A stretch of 64,000 bases of DNA from Rhodocyclaceae bacterium. Lineage in GTDB: Bacteria; Pseudomonadota; Gammaproteobacteria; Burkholderiales; Rhodocyclaceae. Each line of letters opens with the position of its first letter. Position 1 is the first letter of the stretch. The position numbers were made by a program, and so were the translations under genes. Below the pieces are notes generated by a model. The model did no database searches. It saw only the letters and a list, made by a program, of their open reading frames with translations, and was not told where the DNA came from. The DNA lies in contig JADJEF010000020.1 in NCBI GenBank assembly GCA_016702335.1, positions 620,001-684,000 on the forward strand, read 5' to 3'. Below are positions 42,707 to 54,588 of the stretch, in pieces.

Positions 42707-45700
42707 TTAGGCATTGCCGATGGCACAGTTGCCCACCGGTTTGTTTTTGTTGGCTTCGGCCTCTTTTTCGTCTTGCGCATTGGCGGCCTGCTGCTCGGAC
42801 TCCTCTTCGTCCAGACCGAAGGAGGCCTCCCCATCGCGAATCACGTCTTCGCCACCGGCGATATCGCCATCGCTGCCACCTGGCAACGATCCATCCGTCG
42901 ATGTACCGTCATTCGCTACCGCTTCCAGCGCGTCGTCAAGGGCGTTGGTGACGGCATCAACACTGGCCGCCGGGACCCCGAACGTGACCTTCAAACCAGC
43001 CCCTTCAACGGCGGGCGTCGATGAATTCACATTGAAGAAGCCGCTGCCGCCTGCGCTGGACCGATTCGTCTCGACGCCATCGATGACAATCCCCCCGGCG
43101 GAACGTCCGGAAAACTCCAGATACGTCGTTGCGGCAACGCCGGTACCGTAGTCTGAGAGGATGTACGAGGCTCCCACGCCTGCGGTCGAATTCAGCGTCG
43201 CCACCGAGTCGGCACCGGTCAGGGCCATCCTGATGTCATCGTAGGCCTTGAAGTAGCTACCGTCGTTCAAGGTGAGGTCGCCAGCCGTTTCGAGCGCAAG
43301 ATTGCCGTTGATGGCTCCCGCCGACGTACCGGCATAGAGATAGCTGCCCGTATCCAGGCGGATGTCACCGCCCGCCTTCAGTTTCAGTTCGCCATTGGCC
43401 GTGGTGATGAACGCACCCCCGTACATCGTGGCCCCGCCACTCAAGGTGGTCGTTGCTTTGGCAGAGGCCGTCATGCCGCCACTGCTGTTCATGCTCAGAG
43501 TTCCCGCTGAGGCGGTGATCTGATTGCCGAGCACCGTACCGTTGGCGACCTCCAGCGTTCCCGCCGTGAGGCTCAGGTCGCGACTGGCGACGCCCCATCC
43601 CCCGGCGAACTGCAGCCGGCTGCCTGCGCTGAAACTGACTTTGGAACTGGCACCAAGGCCCACCTGAGGGAGTGTGTTGGCGGTAAGGAAATTGCCGCCG
43701 GCACCCACGGTGACCGGTCCGCTGGAGGTAAGCGCCAGCGCAAGCGGGCTAGTGATGTCACCGCCGTAATAGAAGTTGATCGAAGGCTGGAAGCTCGCCT
43801 GATCGATCAGGGTAATACCGTTGGCCGTCGTCGGCATTGAGCCAACCGCCTGCACACGCACGCCGCCATAGGTTGAGCCACTGACCACCTCGGCACGTAT
43901 CGAATTGCTGGCCGTGACATCGCTGCTGATGGCCAGATCACCGGTCGCACCGCCGTAGCTGTAGAGGCTGACGATATTGCCGGTGACATTGACCACACCA
44001 CTGGCATTGTCGTCATAGATACCACCATAGGCCGTCACGGTGACCGTCGTCGCCCCGGCAACGCCGGCCTTGTCGATGAAAATTTTGCCACCGTAGGCGG
44101 AGCCTCCGGTACTTTTGATATCGACGGTAGTTGCGGTGCCGTTTTCGGCACGCACAAGGTGGAACTCCTGATTTGACTTGTAGGAGATGGCTCCCCCCGC
44201 TTTCAAATCCACCGAGGCCGCTCGGTTCAATCCAACCAGGTTGATGCTGCCACCCGGCGTCGTCAATGCCTTGAGGCTGTTGCCCCGAACGACCCCCATG
44301 GGGCCTTGATCAATGAGCGCGCCGGTGCCTTCGGAGCGCAGATCCACCGTAGCACCGCTGATGTACGTATTGCTCAGCGTCATGGAGCCCGTGCCACCCA
44401 AACCCGACTGCAACTTGACGGTACCCGATCCGGATTTCGAGCCAATGCGCACAGCCCCCGCGGTCGCGCTTGTCAGGTTGATGCCGCCATACACCTTGAT
44501 ATCCGCATTCAGCCCACCGGCGATGTTGCCGATGAGGGCGGGTGAGCCACCATAGACGTCACTCCAGCCGCCGCCGTTCAGGGTCATGCTGCCATACACG
44601 GTGAGATTGAGACTATGCGTACCCGTGACGTCGGAGCCGATGTACACCGGCGCAAGGTAAAGTAGTTCGGGGTTGGCGTGCGCGTTGGGAATCGCCCCAC
44701 CTGAAACCATGCTCAGGTTCCCCGACAAGGTGATGTTCTGCGCGCCGTCCGCGCCCAATCCCGCTCCGGCATAAATGGTGGAGCCACTGCCGCCGTACTG
44801 AAGCGTGATGGAGCCGGCATTGACCGTTTGTGCACCATCGGAGCCGATACCCGCTTCGTTATTGAAATTTTGCCATGCGCCGCTGGAAAAAACCGCGGTG
44901 CCACCTCCCGAACCCCCATTGAGAGTGATGGCAAGGTTGCTCCCCGTAATGCTTTGCGTCCCGCTCTCATTATCGATCTGGGCATCATTGGCAATGCCGA
45001 ATGAACTGGCCGTCAGAGTCAGATTCTGTGCCGATCCGTGGAATGCAATGGTCTGCCCGCCCGAACCTTCGTTGCTGATCTGGGCGTGATTTCCGCTGCA
45101 CGCAACGCTATAGGTCACACACTCCCCGGTCCAGCCGGAACCCAGGACGGAACCCGTTCCGTCACCCGCACGCAGCACCACGTCCCCGCCATAAATATTG
45201 AGCGTCTGACTACCGGAGGTGCTGCGTTGCTCGATTTCGGAATAGCCTCCATAGACGCTGCCACTGCTGAAGCCCTTCAGGTAAATGCCACTGGTCTTGA
45301 CGTTGATGACCTGAGTGCCGTTGGCACTGATCACGGCGGCCGCGCTATCCACCGTGCCCCCATAGACCTCGATCTTGCCGGCGGTAATCGTCTGCCCGGC
45401 GTTCGATTCCAACGAGGTCCGGTTGCTTCCGGCAGTCAGGCTCAGCGTGCTGCCGACGTTGACGGTCATCTGGCCGCCGCTGTAGACCTTCGAGTTGGCG
45501 ATCGACAGAATGCCACGGCCATCCACAACGTTAGTGCCGGTGCCCGACCAGCCCGAGACCAGGGTCAGCGGTCCGTCGGTCTGAAAATTGGTTCCGGACG
45601 CGAAGGAGATGCCTCCGTAGGCTAGCAGTGAGAGTGAGTTGCCGGAGGCCGTAAAGTTGTAGCTGCCGGCGGTGGCGTTGACTGAAATGTCGCCGCCCGA

Positions 45701-47144
45701 GAACGGTGCAGCAAGTGTCGATACCACGACGTTACCCAGCCCCAGGGCAGTTTGAATCTGGGCACCATACAGCACGACCGATGAATTATCCGCGACGGCG
45801 TCAAAGTAGGAACTGACGCCCCCGCTGAAGCCCGCTGACGTCGAGGAAGTACCCGACCCCGCGTAGATATTCACATCATCCGGGTCGAGCAGCCAGGTAC
45901 CTGCCTGACCCTGGGTGCGACTGACGTCCACGCCACGAATCCCGTTGACATCCAGATAACGTTTACCCGAGGTTTCGACAAAGCCGCCATCGCCGCTGAC
46001 GCTGCCGCCCTTGGCCTCGATGGTGCCGTAGGCCCGCGTGGTGTCATCGGCCCAGACAATCGCCGTCCCACCAGCGCCGACTTGCGAACCATTGGCCCTG
46101 ATCGTCGCATCCGCGCCGAAATAGGTGATCCGGGCGTTGGCAACGTCTGGGTTTTTGCCCTGATAGTCGCCCCCCACGCGCACCGTGCCGCCATCGCCCC
46201 CGGTCGCGCCTGCACTGGCGTCGAGCAGGGCGTGGTCCATGACCGCCACGCGCTGGCCCAGCACATCAATCGAGCCGCCCTGGGTGCCCGTGGTCACGAT
46301 GCGGCCATTGCCATCGACGTAGGCATCCTGACTCGCCCTCAGGAAGATCCGCCCGCCCTCTTCGACCGCGCTGCTGGCGTTGAGTACGCCGCTGTTCTTG
46401 ACGATGACGCCGGCAATGCCGATACGTCCGGCCTCGGCGGCAATCTCGCCCAGGTTGGTGGCATTCCCCTCGCTGCCGGAAACTTCGACGCGTACGCCCG
46501 GGGTGGTGGTATCGACAAGCTGCACGGTGTTGCCCGCCGCCAGGATCGTTTCACCCTTGGGGGTCGTGATGAGTCCTTCGTTGGTGACGTTGGCCCCGAC
46601 CAGATAGACGCTGCCACCGGTCGGCGTGCTGATACGTGCCCCCGGCTCAATCTCGATAGTTCCGGGCGTCGCGGTATTACCCCCGAAGTTCAGGCGATTG
46701 GCCAGAAAGTCGGCATTGGTGACGTTCAGGGTGCTGGCCACCAGACGCGCCACATCGACCACTCCGCCCGCCCCGACCATGATGCCGGCCGGGTCGACCA
46801 GCCAGACCTGGCCGTTCGAGCTCAGGGTGCCGTAGATGGCGGAAACATTGCCCCCGAGCACCCGGTTGAGCACGGTGGATGCGCTGGAGGCCTGCTGGAA
46901 GTGGGTGGTCTGCCCGGCACCGATGCTGAACTGTTGCCAGTTGATGATGGCACCATGGCTGTTGGTGACCGTCAGGGTGTTGCCGGCCTGATTGAATGTG
47001 GCGCTGCCATTGACCACGGTCGGGTCGGTCGGCAAGGCGCACCACGCCGGCCATGAAGCAGGCTGCCACGGCAGCCGCGCACCGGTGGCGCACGCCGGGG
47101 GTCAGGTGCTGTGATCGGATCGGTTGTTGCGTTGCTTTCTTCAT
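42707..47144 (-). CDS. Two-partner secretion exoprotein TpsA, filamentous haemagglutinin type (unit 1; frameshifted after signal peptide)
   Basis: A giant surface protein of about 1,475 residues. Signal region MKKATQQPIRSQHLTPGVRH begins at 47144. Then the TPS domain: NSHGAIINWQQFSIGAGQTTHF, SSNGQVWLVDPAGIMVGAGG (the usual NPxG reads DPAG here), VARLVASTLNVTNADFLANR. A long right-handed beta-helix follows with many YGG turns, and the C terminus is an acidic helix ending PVGNCAIGNA. A two-base loss near 47039 (GCGC versus GCGTGC in unit 2) separates the signal peptide from the main frame, which is open from 47035 to 42707. The TpsB next door exports it. The passenger interior (about 42943-45924) has no similarity to that of unit 2. 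Confidence 0.85.
46061..46087 (+). repeat. Dispersed 27-bp repeat, copy 10 (inside tpsA1, antisense)
   Basis: Plus-strand copy in a minus gene, encoding SQVGAGGTAI just before the conserved VWADDTT turn of the beta-helix. Confidence 0.9.
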
Positions 47145-47188
47145 GCCCACACCTCTGCTTGTTTGACCGGCAGAACGACTATCCCTGT

Positions 47189-48931
47189 TCAAAACCCGAT
47201 CGCCAATGAAAAGTGGCTGCGGGTATCGCCTTTGCGTTCAATGATGTCTGTCTGTGTCCCGTTCCACACGCCGTGCCCATCCGCCACCTGGGCCCAGTCG
47301 TAGCGAAAGCTCACGTCTTTCTTGAAGTTATAGCGCACCCCCAGACCAATGCCGGCGATGTTCATGTCGATGGTGGTGGCGTTGTCGTTGTTGTTGCGCC
47401 CATGGGCGAAATCGTAAAAGAACACGCCTTTGAGGTTGCCCGGCAGGCCCAGCAGTCCGGCCAGTTCGGGGGTGTACAGTTCGGTGTTCATGACGACGCC
47501 GCTGTCGACGCCGCCTTCGGCCCGCTCGCGATAGCCGCGTACGGCATTGACTCCGGCCAGCCCCAGGCGCTCGGCTGACACCAGGGCATCGCCTGTGGCT
47601 TGTCCGGCGAGGGCAAGACGCAGCATCCAGTCGCTGGGCAGGGGTGTCATGAGGGTGCCGCCAAAGCGCAGGGCGGCAAATTCGCTGCGTACGCGATACC
47701 CCGAGGCGGCGGAGTAGTAGTCGTCTTTCTCGGTGTGCAGGGGGGTGGTACTTGACCAGGGGTAATCCCGGCCCATGGGGAAGAAGTTGCGCATGGCGCC
47801 CAGGTAGTAGTCATAGACGAGCCCGGGGCGCTCGAACTTGCCGCTGTAGGTCAGGCTCACCGGTCCCAGGGTGTAGGGTGTGCACCCGGCAACGCCGGGC
47901 CGGGCGATGATCGTCCCGGTCTGGCAGATCGAGTTGATGTATTTGTAGTCAATGCCGGCCACCAGTTTGGAGGTGTACTCGCCGCGGCGCGGGAAGATGT
48001 GGTTGTACCGGAGCCCGATCACTTCGCCCTGGCCGGTGACGCCCAGGGTGCTTCCGAGCGCGCTAATCGTGGAGGGGGTGGAGCTCTTGGAGTAGGCGTA
48101 GATGAAGTCAATGCTGTCGCCGATGGCGTACAGGGGTTTGCGGAAGCCGATGGAGAAGACGTCATTTTTGACGTTGGTCGGGGCGTCCGGGGAGGTGATG
48201 TAGGCCAGTGTCAGTACTTCGTCGCGGTCAAACAGGTTGGCGTTCTGGTACGACACGCCGATGCGGTGGCGCCCGCTCGCCTGGTTGCCGGTGTCGTCCA
48301 GGGTCAGGTAGATGCGTTGGGGATCGTCTTCGGTGATTTCAAGCCGCGCATCGACCTGGCCTTCTTTGTCGGAAACGCCGAGTACCAACTGTACTTGCTT
48401 CGCGGGGTTCTCGTTGGCCAGTTGGACGTTCTCGGACAGTTGGAGCATGTTCGGCGCTTTGTCTTCTTGCAGGTGCGGCATTGCCGCCCGAACGTTGGCC
48501 TGGCTGAATTGCTGGTTCCCCTGGATGGTGACTTTACCGATGACGGCTTCGGTCACTTGCAGCGTGACTATGCCCTGGGTCAGTTCCTGCTCGGGCACAT
48601 TCACCTGTACGGTGCCGAAACCCCGCCCCCGGTAGGTCGCCTCCAAGGCTTCCAGGGCGCGCTGGACATCGCCATAGGTGCGCCCCGGACCGACAAAGGG
48701 ACTCACCCGCTGTTCTATCTCGGCCGCGCTGAGCAAGGTGTTGCCTTCAACCTTGAAACGGCGTATCTCAAACCGGGTCTCGGTATCTTCCGCCCGGATG
48801 CCAGGGCTGCATCCGAGTATCGCAGCCACTAGCAGGCCGCACGCCACGCGATGGAGGTTCATAAACGCTTTGAAATCAATGGAAAGAGGAAAGTAACCGC
48901 AGCCTTTTAGGGCGTGCCTTGCACGGCGCAT
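47189..48931 (-). CDS. Two-partner secretion outer-membrane transporter TpsB (unit 1)
   Basis: 580 residues, FhaC/ShlB type. N-terminal signal (LLVAAILGCSPGIRA), POTRA_2 domains (FEIRRFKVEGNTLLSAAEIEQRV near residue 52, TVQVNVPEQELTQGIVTLQV), and a 16-stranded barrel ending SHFSLAIGF with terminal Phe, the OMP assembly signal. It exports the TpsA encoded immediately downstream. The listed start at 48931 has AAAGG upstream; ATG 48862 would give a shorter, more usual signal peptide. This copy is intact. Confidence 0.9.
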   Translation of the reverse strand: MRRARHALKGCGYFPLSIDFKAFMNLHRVACGLLVAAILGCSPGIRAEDTETRFEIRRFKVEGNTLLSAAEIEQRVSPFVGPGRTYGDVQRALEALEATYRGRGFGTVQVNVPEQELTQGIVTLQVTEAVIGKVTIQGNQQFSQANVRAAMPHLQEDKAPNMLQLSENVQLANENPAKQVQLVLGVSDKEGQVDARLEITEDDPQRIYLTLDDTGNQASGRHRIGVSYQNANLFDRDEVLTLAYITSPDAPTNVKNDVFSIGFRKPLYAIGDSIDFIYAYSKSSTPSTISALGSTLGVTGQGEVIGLRYNHIFPRRGEYTSKLVAGIDYKYINSICQTGTIIARPGVAGCTPYTLGPVSLTYSGKFERPGLVYDYYLGAMRNFFPMGRDYPWSSTTPLHTEKDDYYSAASGYRVRSEFAALRFGGTLMTPLPSDWMLRLALAGQATGDALVSAERLGLAGVNAVRGYRERAEGGVDSGVVMNTELYTPELAGLLGLPGNLKGVFFYDFAHGRNNNDNATTIDMNIAGIGLGVRYNFKKDVSFRYDWAQVADGHGVWNGTQTDIIERKGDTRSHFSLAIGF

Positions 48932-49059
48932 GATACTTTACCTTTGATTGAAAGAGGGTCTTTTACGCCAACAGGGCAGGTCCGGGCGAATCGCTTGGCT
49001 TCGGTATCGAGACTTTCCCATCAGCCCAACGAAATTGGAAAGTCCAAGACATCCATGAC
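48932..49059. other. Junction between the two TPS units
   Basis: 128 bases between tpsB1 and fecR2. The part near tpsB1 resembles the leader of tpsB2 (56331-56400); similarity ends near 49009, and unit 2 homology begins near 49047. The intervening 38 bases are unique junction sequence and include the truncated start of the hypothetical gene (ATGGATGTC then a stop after 11 codons). Confidence 0.7.
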
Positions 49060-49845
49060 TCAGCTACCCACGCCTTCACCACCCGCCGGCGCTCGCGCCA
49101 TGCCATGCCCCGGCGTGGGGGCGGCGCTATACGCCGCAGGACGTCGAACCATCACCACCAATATCATCGCCACTGCCCTGATTGCGCCGTATGGCGTTGG
49201 GCACCGGCAGGCGCTGGCCCTGCTCGGGCGGCACCAGTACCGGGGCACCTGCTGCCCGGCCGCAAAGCCAAACTGTCCGGTATTGACCACCACAAACCCG
49301 CCTGCATTGCGCATCATGACCGCGCCGTTGGCGACATCGACATGCAAGCCGTCTGGCGGCGGCACGCCACGAATGGTGGGCACATTGGCGCAATCGTTAT
49401 TGCACAAGAGCATGCCGAAGTGGGTGCCGCGAATGCCGATGGTGGCCGTGGGCGTCTGAAAGCTGACTTTTTCTTTGTTGCGTTTGCCTATCAGCCCGGT
49501 CACGGCGCGCAGCCCGCCCTTGAACATCGAGACAATGATGTTGTCGCTGTCCGGCGCGCCTTCGGTGTACGCGTACTTTTCGATCTTGAATTGCGTGCCC
49601 GGGCGCAGGACGACTTCGGCACCGTCGACAAACTTGTTGCGGGCGTAGGTATCGGCCTCGGTGGTGAGTGTGTCACCCTGCTCGACCTCGGACTTGATGC
49701 CCAAGACTTTGCTGGTGCCATCGGCACGCTTGGCCGTGAGTACGCCCGACAAATGCGTGATGATGCCCACGCCGGCAAACGCCGGCAGGGCGAACAGCAC
49801 CAACGCCACCGCGACTAGCCGCCGCAACCCGTATTGACTCCGCAT
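49060..49845 (-). pseudogene. FecR-domain protein, TPS-associated (unit 2, frameshifted C terminus)
   Basis: Near-identical to FecR1 for the first about 200 residues, then shifted by a G5 to G4 contraction at 49242-49245. The frame continues to 49060 with an unrelated Arg/Pro/Ala-rich tail in place of the VPPEQGQRLPVPNAIRR terminus of FecR1. If the base is restored the protein ends near 49127, the same as FecR1. It may be a real lesion or a sequence error. Confidence 0.8.
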
Positions 49846-49854
49846 CACCGCCCC

Positions 49855-52800
49855 TTAGGCATTGCCGATGGCACAGTTGCCCACCGGTTTGTTTTTGTTG
49901 GCTTCGGCCTCTTTTTCGTCTTGCGCATTGGCGGCCTGCTGCTCGGACTCCTCTTCGTCCAGACCGAAGGAGGCCTCCCCATCGCGAATCACGTCTTCGC
50001 CACCGGCGATATCGCCATCGCTGCCACCTGGCAACGATCCATCCGTCGATGTACCGTCATTCGCTACCGCTTCCAGCGCGTCGTCAAGGGCTGCCGTTAC
50101 CGCATCAACGGTAGCGGCCGCAACACCGTAAGTGATGAAGACATGATTTCCCGCCGGGTCTGCGCTACCAAAGTCATAGAAACCGCTGCCACTGGCTACG
50201 ACCAAGGAACCACTGCGCGCTGATGCGCCGTCAATCACGATTCCCCCCGTCGACCGGCCATGGAATTTAATGAAGGTTGAATTGGCGAGTCCGAGAATAT
50301 TGGCCTCGATCCTGGATGCCGAAAGGCCAGCAAACTCGTTCAGTGCCACTATCGAGTCCGTGCCCAGCAGGTCGAGGTAGACGTTGTAATCGGCCTTCAA
50401 AAGCGACCCGCTGTTCAACGTAAGATCACCCCCGGTGAATAGCCTGACATTGCCGTAGGTGCTGGCCGAGTTATTGCCTTTGGCATAGATCGTTGAACCG
50501 TACATCGTGATGTCGCCCGACGTCGACTGCGTACGCGCTCCGGGGGCGGCGCCCAGGCGCGATGAGCTCACGTTGAGACTGCCCATGTACACATTACCCA
50601 CGCCACCGCTCGCACCACCCGCAATGAGCACCGATCCGCCGGAGAGATTGTCGGCAGGGTCAATGCCGACTTTTATCGGCCCATTCGACCACAGACCAAT
50701 ATCCTGATAGGTCGAGATGTCAGCACCGCCATACACATAGGTCCCGGTGCCCGAGTAAATGCCCACACTGCCGGTCGAAGCGGTGACACTACCCGTGATC
50801 GTAGCCTGCCCCGCAGTACCCAAAAACGCGTCGCCACTCGGGCTCCCCCACGACGGAATGTTCAAACCCGTCTGGCCCCAAACGCCAAACACCCTGTCCG
50901 CTACTTTGCTGGAGGCCGGAAACAGAACGTTCAGGCCGGTCACGGTCATAACGCCGCCCGACTCGACATAGATACCACCGTAGGCCGAGCTGATGCTTTG
51001 ACCACTTCCCAGCGTATAGGCGTTCGGGGTGTAGTAGTAGATATCGCCATGAAGACTCACGTTGTCACGGGCATAGTCGTACGTTCCGTTATCGGTCAGC
51101 GTCAATGAGGCCGGATTGTTGGCACCCACGCTGGCAATCCGGATTCCCCCGGAATTGGCAGTTCCTGCCTGCACCACCGCCGACACCGCACCGGCAGTGG
51201 CGACATCACTGCTGATCGCGAGATTGTTGTAGCGGCCGCCGAAACTGGTGAGACTGACGCTGCCGCCAGTAATGTTCACCACGTTGCTGGCATTTTCGTC
51301 GTAGATACCGCCGTACGCTGTCATGCTCACCGCGCCCGTGGTAGTTACCACACCGACCCCGATATCACCCCCATACGTTGAGCCACTGGCATCGTAGTAA
51401 GGTGTTCCGGGACTCACGGTACTGATCGTGACCGCCCCGCTACCGGTAGTGGCCGTCGCCAATTTGAAATCGCTTTTTGATGTGTAAGTGATCTGACCAG
51501 TTCCAGAACTGGTCAGATTCACCGTACCGACTCGATTCACGCCTTGAAGCTGAATGGCCGCATTAGCGCCCGCCGTCGCGGTCAAATTGGTCCCGAGCAA
51601 CCGTCCATTCGACGAATTCCCGAGCTGACCTGAGCTATTGAGGGCAATATTGCCCCCACCTCCCAGCCCGATGAGGCCGTTACGGAGATCCATGTTTCCG
51701 GTAGTGGAAATGTTGATCGAGCCGGTGCCTTGCGTACCGACGCGCGACACAAATTGCAAAGCACCCATCGTAACGCTGTCAGCGGTAATGTTGACCGTTG
51801 ACTGGATACCGTCTAAACCACCAATAACTACAGGCGACCCAGCGGTCTGACCCAAGCCCCCCCCAAGCATCGTCAGGGCACCGCCAACATTCAGAGTGAT
51901 ATTGGCCGACGTCTTATCCCAACCGATCAGCGCAGGATTCATCAAGACAAAGCTCGATGGCAGCGCAACCTCGGGGTCGATGGCCGCCCCTGCAGCACTG
52001 GTGCCCCCGGTCATGGCCAAGGTTCCCGTCGTTGTCACCTTGACCGTCGGTGCGCCCAGGTAAGCACCGCCGTAAGCGCCTATGCCGCCGCCGTTTAGCG
52101 CGACGCTAGCCCCATAAATAGTCAATTCGACCTCAGAGCCGATACCGGCACTGTTGTCCACCGTGACGAAACCACCGCCGCTCTTGAGCACCGCCTTGCC
52201 GCCACCCGCACCGCCGTACACTGCGATGGTCGGGTAGTTGGCCGACCCGTCGCCCGTGATCGTTAGGGAGCCCCTCTCACTATCGATGTTGGCGTCATTG
52301 CCAAAACCGCCCGCGCCGCCGGTCAATGCAATTGCTGACCCTGCGTTCCATGCCTTGATGGTCATGGCCCCGGTATGCTGGCTACGAATCTGCGCACCGT
52401 TGCCACTGCCGGCACAGTCGGCGGTATTGGCGGCCACCGACGTACATTCGGTCGACGCATTGCCCCCGTAGGTACCGGCACCGGAACCGGAGCTCAGCGC
52501 AATGTCGGCCCCGTAGTACAAATTAATGGTCTGAGTGGCGCTATCACTTGCGGTGCCCACCAGTTGAATGCTGGCCCGCCCGCCATACGCCGTGCTGACA
52601 CTGTTGCCGGTCAGTTGCACCTTGCCATTGGTTCCCCCTGAGCGACCAATGTCAAAGAGTTGCGTTCCCCTGGAAACGATACGCACATCGGGCGTCGAAC
52701 CACCGCCCGTCGCCGCGCTGGCATTGAGTGTCAGGTTGTCGGCCACAATAGTCAGCGCGCCCGAGTTCATGTCGATGCCTGCCGAGGTGCCCGCGCTATT

Positions 52801-54544
52801 GGTAAACAAGATGGTGTCGCCGGCTTTCATGGTGAGATCACCATTGGTGGCGATCATCGCGTTGGCTGTGATGCTTTTTCCAGTTGCGAAAGCGGCGTCT
52901 ACGTCGGGTGCTGCCACATTGCCATTCCACCCGGCCATGATGTCGATGGCACCCGTTCCCGCATTGCCGAACGCGGCGCTGATACTGATGGTTCCCGCAG
53001 AAAGCAACGACAGCTTGTTGGGGCTGCTATACACCGAGGTTGTGGTGTAATTTCCAAAGGGCCGAACCAGCGTCAGGCTGCTGCTGTTAGGGCTGCCGGC
53101 CACGTTAAGAAAGCCGTCACCACCGTCAACTACGTGCACCACGACGTTGCCTGAAGCCAGAGCGCTTTCGATGGTGGCCCAGCTTACGTAGCTCGTTCCA
53201 TAGGTCGTGTCGGCAGAGAACACACCCGCGCCATACAGTGCGGGGGGGGTACTAAATCCATTGGTGATTTGTACTTGAGTCGGGTCCAGCAACCAAGTAC
53301 CCGCCATCCCGTTACGGGCGCTCGTGTCCACGCCACGAATCCCGTTGACATCCAGATAACGTTTACCCGAGGTTTCGACAAAGCCGCCATCGCCGCTGAC
53401 GCTGCCGCCCTTGGCCTCGATGGTGCCGTAGGCCCGCGTGGTGTCATCGGCCCAGACAATCGCCGTCCCACCAGCGCCGACTTGCGAACCATTGGCCCTG
53501 ATCGTCGCATCCGCGCCGAAATAGGTGATCCGGGCGTTGGCAACGTCCGGGTTTTTGCCCTGATAGTCGCCCCCCACGCGCACCGTGCCGCCATCGCCCC
53601 CGGTCGCGCCTGCACTGGCGTCGAGCAGGGCGTGGTCCATGACCGCCACGCGCTGGCCTAGCACATCAATCGAGCCGCCCTGGGTGCCCGTGGTCACGAT
53701 GCGGCCATTGCCATCGACATAGGCATCCTGACTCGCCCTCAGGAAGATCCGCCCGCCCTCTTCGACCGCGCTGCTGGCGTTGAGTACGCCGCTGTTCTTG
53801 ACGATGACGCCGGCAATGCCGATACGTCCGGCCTCGGCGGCAATCTCGCCCAGGTTGGTGGCATTCCCCTCGCTGCCGGAAACTTCGACGCGTACGCCCG
53901 GGGTGGTGGTATCGACAAGCTGCACGGTGTTGCCCGCCGCCAGGATCGTTTCACCCTTGGGGTCGTGATGAGTCCTTCGTTGGTGACGTTGGCCCCGACC
54001 AGATAGACGCTGCCACCGGTCGGCGTGCTGATACGTGCCCCGGCTCAATCTCGATAGTTCCGGGCGTCGCGGTATTACCCCCGAAGTTCAGGCGATTGGC
54101 CAGAAAGTCGGCATTGGTGACGTTCAGGGTGCTGGCCACCAGACGCGCCACATCGACCACTCCGCCCGCCCCGACCATGATGCCGGCCGGGTTGACCAGC
54201 CAGACCTGGCCGTTCGAGCTCAGGGTGCCGTAGATGGCGGAAACATTGCCCCCGAGCACCCGGTTGAGCACGGTGGATGCGCTGGAGGCCTGCTGGAAGT
54301 GGGTGGTCTGCCCGGCACCGATGCTGAACTGTTGCCAGTTGATGATGGCACCATGGCTGTTGGTGACCGTCAGGGTGTTGCCGGCCTGATTGAATGTGGC
54401 GCTGCCATTGACCACGGTCGGGTCGGTCGGCAAGGCGTGCACCACGCCGGCCATGAAGCAGGCTGCCACGGCAGCCGCGCACCGGTGGCGCACGCCGGGG
54501 GCCAGGTGCTGTGATCGGATCGGTTGTTGCGTTGCTTTCTTCAT
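49855..54544 (-). pseudogene. Two-partner secretion exoprotein TpsA (unit 2; frameshifted twice)
   Basis: The signal peptide and TPS domain start at ATG 54544 (MKKATQQPIRSQHLAPGVRH, then LVNPAGIMVGAGG with the usual Asn) and the main frame runs 54048 to 49855. Two one-base losses, C5 to C4 at 54038-54041 and G5 to G4 at 53959-53962, put the N-terminal 180 or so residues in other frames than the rest. If both are restored the product is about 1,560 residues, as long as TpsA1. The N-terminal part (from 53325 rightward) and the last 75 or so residues match TpsA1 almost exactly, but the central passenger (50091-53324) is unrelated in detail, though of the same style: Gly/Ser/Thr-rich beta-helix with YGG turns. 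Confidence 0.82.
53461..53487 (+). repeat. Dispersed 27-bp repeat, copy 11 (inside tpsA2, antisense)
   Basis: Same place as copy 10, inherited with the duplication; encodes SQVGAGGTAI. Confidence 0.9.
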
Positions 54545-54588
54545 GCCCACACCTCTGCTTGTTTGACCGGCAGAACGACTATCCCTGT

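Larger units (their letters stand above)
41900..49047 (-). repeat. Tandem duplication unit 1 (TpsB1-TpsA1-FecR1)
   Basis: About 7.1 kb. Near-identical to the adjacent unit 2 except for the interior of tpsA (42943-45924 here). Transcription is leftward, tpsB then tpsA then fecR. The right end (48932-49009) still matches the region beyond tpsB2 (56331-56400) but is more diverged. Confidence 0.9.

Noticed and set aside
42707..54544. TpsA pair as contact-dependent growth inhibition (CdiA) proteins
   Set aside because: The C termini are identical in both copies, no VENN-type motif or toxin domain is seen, and no small immunity gene follows; fecR follows instead.
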